From Liolophura sinensis (Eukaryota > Mollusca > Polyplacophora > Chitonida > Chitonidae), in NCBI RefSeq assembly GCF_032854445.1, contig NW_027018415.1, positions 1 to 29,410 on the forward strand: a DNA stretch of 29,410 nt, given 5' to 3'. The translations under genes were made by a program, and so were the position numbers. This document shows positions 29,390-29,410 of the stretch, piece by piece (the first letter of the stretch is position 1; the number at the start of each line of letters is the position of its first letter). The notes below the pieces were generated by a model that saw nothing but the letters and a program-made list of their open reading frames with translations, searched no databases and had not been told where the DNA came from.

Positions 29390-29410
29390 TAAAAATGCAA
29401 AAAGTGGAAA
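29390..29410 (+). repeat. Partial monomer 55 at the right edge
   Basis: The first 21 bases of a further unit with one extra a (gcaaaaagtgg). The array continues beyond the window. Confidence 0.93.

Larger units (their letters stand above)
1..29410 (+). repeat. Satellite DNA array, 549-bp monomer, 54 complete head-to-tail units
   Basis: The same sequence recurs from the first to the last base with a period of 549 bp. Landmarks such as 'gtcgcgattgtacagagtac' and 'tgctgggtgagtta' recur once per unit, always on the same strand. Of the 54 complete units, 51 are full length (546-553 bp, most exactly 549) and three are 457/456 bp. GC is 41.7% in unit 37. No inversion, foreign insertion or unique flank interrupts the array. 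Substitutions are shared in combinations by particular units, so the array has higher-order structure. The family is unknown to me. It is not the 171-bp primate alpha type or any tRNA, 5S or rRNA repeat I can recognise. Because 549 is divisible by 3 and no promoter or conserved coding signal is evident, the recurring reading frames (up to 112 codons on +, about 100 on -) are read as incidental. Confidence 0.98.

Noticed and set aside
1-29410. CRISPR array or bacterial repeat locus
   Set aside because: The repeat unit is 549 bp with no short-repeat/unique-spacer alternation and no cas-like genes.
1-29410. CENP-B box
   Set aside because: The TTCG occurrences on the minus strand (from accgaaggg and tcgaatgg) lack the A and CGGG at the required spacing.
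1-29410. 5S or other rDNA spacer array
   Set aside because: No 5S, 5.8S, 18S or 28S segment is recognisable. An intergenic-spacer subrepeat cannot be excluded without flanks, but nothing supports it.
1-29410. Transposon or retroelement as the source of the monomer
   Set aside because: No terminal inverted or long terminal repeats, target-site duplications or transposase/RT-like frames are visible in any unit.
1-29410. Polyadenylation or TATA signals defining a transcription unit
   Set aside because: I saw no AATAAA in the consensus on the + strand and no TTTATT for the - strand. 'gaatatag' and 'cttatag' are too weak to call a promoter.

Overview
The whole 29.4-kb window is one uninterrupted head-to-tail satellite DNA array. 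It holds 54 complete monomers plus a 7-bp and a 21-bp end fragment, all in the same orientation. There is no unique flanking sequence, no convincing gene, no RNA gene and no recognisable transposon. The canonical monomer is 549 bp (about 42% GC, counted on unit 37), and most units between 5.5 and 26 kb are exactly that length. Three units are 457 bp and share one 92-bp internal deletion. I do not recognise the satellite. Megabase-type tandem DNA with multimeric (higher-order) organisation points to a eukaryotic nuclear genome, plausibly centromeric, pericentromeric or other heterochromatin, but nothing in the window fixes the species or chromosomal site. CpG is only mildly depleted (about 16-17 per monomer), yet many variants between monomers are C-to-T or G-to-A changes at CpG.

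For this annotation a monomer starts at the base right after 'accagg' (usually c or t followed by aaaaatgc). Units are numbered 1-54, and 'monomer position' counts from that base. Units are typed at two places. Block 1 (about positions 257-285, after 'cacctta') reads CTGAAG (alpha), TAATTG (beta) or TTCATG (gamma). Block 2 (about positions 412-437) is either 'A/GAC' (cttagccc ... tttgacgt) or 'G/CAG' (cttggccc ... tttcaggt). Other useful markers are gtgtgg/gtgttg (position about 333), the motif before the 'gtag' at about position 120, and gaatgatcat/gcatgattat (about position 133).

Layout: units 1-6 (8-3307) are a noisy stretch with a 2-unit repeat (2-3 = 4-5). Units 7-10 and 11-14 (3308-7703) are a 4-unit block present twice. 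Units 13-18 and 19-24 (6605-13193) are a 6-unit block of 3.29 kb present twice, with only about three differences seen across the first five unit pairs. Units 25-30 (13194-16487) are mixed, clean 549-bp units. Units 31-32 and 33-34 (16488-18498) are a full+short dimer present twice. Units 34-38 and 39-43 (18043-23348) are a 5-unit block led by a short monomer, present twice. Units 44-48 (23349-26094) are mixed. Units 49-51 and 52-54 (26095-29389) are a 3-unit block present twice.

Single-base insertions and deletions cluster in the first 5.5 kb, at 17.0-18.6 kb and in the last 2.2 kb. The middle is strikingly clean. This looks more like low-coverage long-read consensus at contig ends and at a join than like biology, so several of the 'present twice' blocks should be treated as possible assembly duplicates. 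The most biologically interesting structure is within the monomer: positions 280-424 hold a run of short dyad symmetries, including a symmetric 30-bp imperfect palindrome and two mutually exclusive hairpins. The 92-bp deletion in the short monomers removes the only CACGTG E-box.
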